Shown here: piece by piece, positions 63,745-64,000 of the stretch | How the letters are laid out: the number at the start of each line of letters is the position of its first letter | Numbering within the stretch: position 1 is the stretch's first letter | Position numbers and translations under genes: made by a program | Assembly: GCA_910583885.1 (NCBI GenBank) | Contig: CAJUAC010000007.1 | Coordinates: forward strand, 1 to 64,000 | Source: an uncultured Oscillospiraceae bacterium | Lineage (GTDB): Bacteria; Bacillota; Clostridia; Oscillospirales; Oscillospiraceae | Direction: 5' to 3' | Length of the DNA stretch: 64,000 nt | The notes under the pieces: generated by a model | The model's database searches: none | What the model was told of the DNA's origin: nothing | What the model saw: only the letters and a program-made list of their open reading frames with translations

Positions 63745-64000
63745 ATGGGCGGCGAAAAAGCGATGGCAGTTCTTGCAATCATCCAACAGTTAATACCGGA
63801 GGCTAAGAAAATTTCTAAAATCCACGGGTTTGTTCACAAGCGGGTCGAAGCGGAGATCAATGGCATCCGAGGATTCCTGGTTTGGGATTTTATTGTTTAC
63901 AATGAGATCACATTTGATGATACAGAAGGCAATATCATGTCGTTCTTTACCTCTGCATCTGACGATAAGACCGAAGCCGAGTGGAATCAACTTGTGAAAA
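63745..64000 (+). CDS. Uncharacterised protein, cut by window end
   Basis: The open frame begins MGGEKAMAVLAIIQQLIPEA and continues to the last base (85 codons seen). GGGAGG precedes the ATG by 8 bases. It is soluble, with a helical start and a beta-rich part (GIRGFLVWDFIVYNEITFDD). It belongs to the same transcript as the Gly/Ala-rich membrane protein. No family recognised. Confidence 0.65.
   Translation, partial: MGGEKAMAVLAIIQQLIPEAKKISKIHGFVHKRVEAEINGIRGFLVWDFIVYNEITFDDTEGNIMSFFTSASDDKTEAEWNQLVK

Overview
The window looks like a chromosomal segment of a GC-rich, endospore-forming Firmicute of the gut Oscillospiraceae type (Flavonifractor, Pseudoflavonifractor or Lawsonibacter-like). This is inferred from GC-rich coding sequence, AGGAGG-type ribosome binding sites, a methionine T-box leader, SpoIIP, an SLH-domain surface protein and the rpmH-rnpA-yidD-yidC-khpB block. 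No species-specific marker was seen.

From 1 to about 51.2 kb the sequence is ordinary core and housekeeping DNA, mostly on the minus strand. In order it holds: a T-box-controlled methionine ABC importer (metN-metI); a chemotaxis receptor; rpsO-pnp; a radical SAM-mutY-tdk group on the plus strand; a phosphodiesterase and ridA; an MFS transporter with a coupled small membrane protein; cobT-cobU for the cobamide lower ligand; the ribosome and membrane-insertion block khpB-yidC-yidD-rnpA-rpmH; dusB with an ECF sigma factor and its anti-sigma factor; queT behind a structured leader; a two-component system; an oxidoreductase; a membrane-anchored PpiC foldase; an aldo-keto reductase; a GNAT enzyme; spoIIP with a SigE-like promoter; and nagA. 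Then comes a translationally coupled phosphorelay of three genes: a REC/HD-GYP/GGDEF protein, an HPt protein and a Cache hybrid kinase. It is followed by a flavin reductase, a HAD phosphatase, Smr and ArsC-like small proteins, a large SLH surface protein, a TetR-regulated ABC exporter, an orphan MsmK/UgpC ATPase, an aminotransferase and a second chemotaxis receptor.

From about 51.3 kb the character changes. DNA becomes AT-richer and is broken by repeats. A third chemotaxis receptor (51838..53988) is bracketed by two diverged copies of a 134-bp structured repeat. After it, a 1.66-kb segment between two identical 22-bp direct repeats (54398 and 56033) carries a promoter, a 13-codon leader ORF, a terminator-type attenuator, a 22-codon basic peptide and a 91-residue two-helix membrane protein, plus an opposite-strand ORF. 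I recognise none of the products.

The rest (56.1 kb to the end) resembles a decaying defence or mobile-element region. It holds an AbiTii-like protein, an XRE-ImmA/IrrE regulator cut by one in-frame stop, a DUF4411 PIN-type toxin candidate, an IS5-family element inserted in the loop of the terminator behind that toxin, a Rpn/PDDEXK-like protein that has lost its usual catalytic residues, three small XRE repressors, a frameshifted phosphatase, a SLOG protein overlapping a small RHH-like protein, and a repressor-controlled Gly/Ala-rich membrane protein followed by a gene cut by the window edge. No integrase, CRISPR array, rRNA or tRNA was seen.
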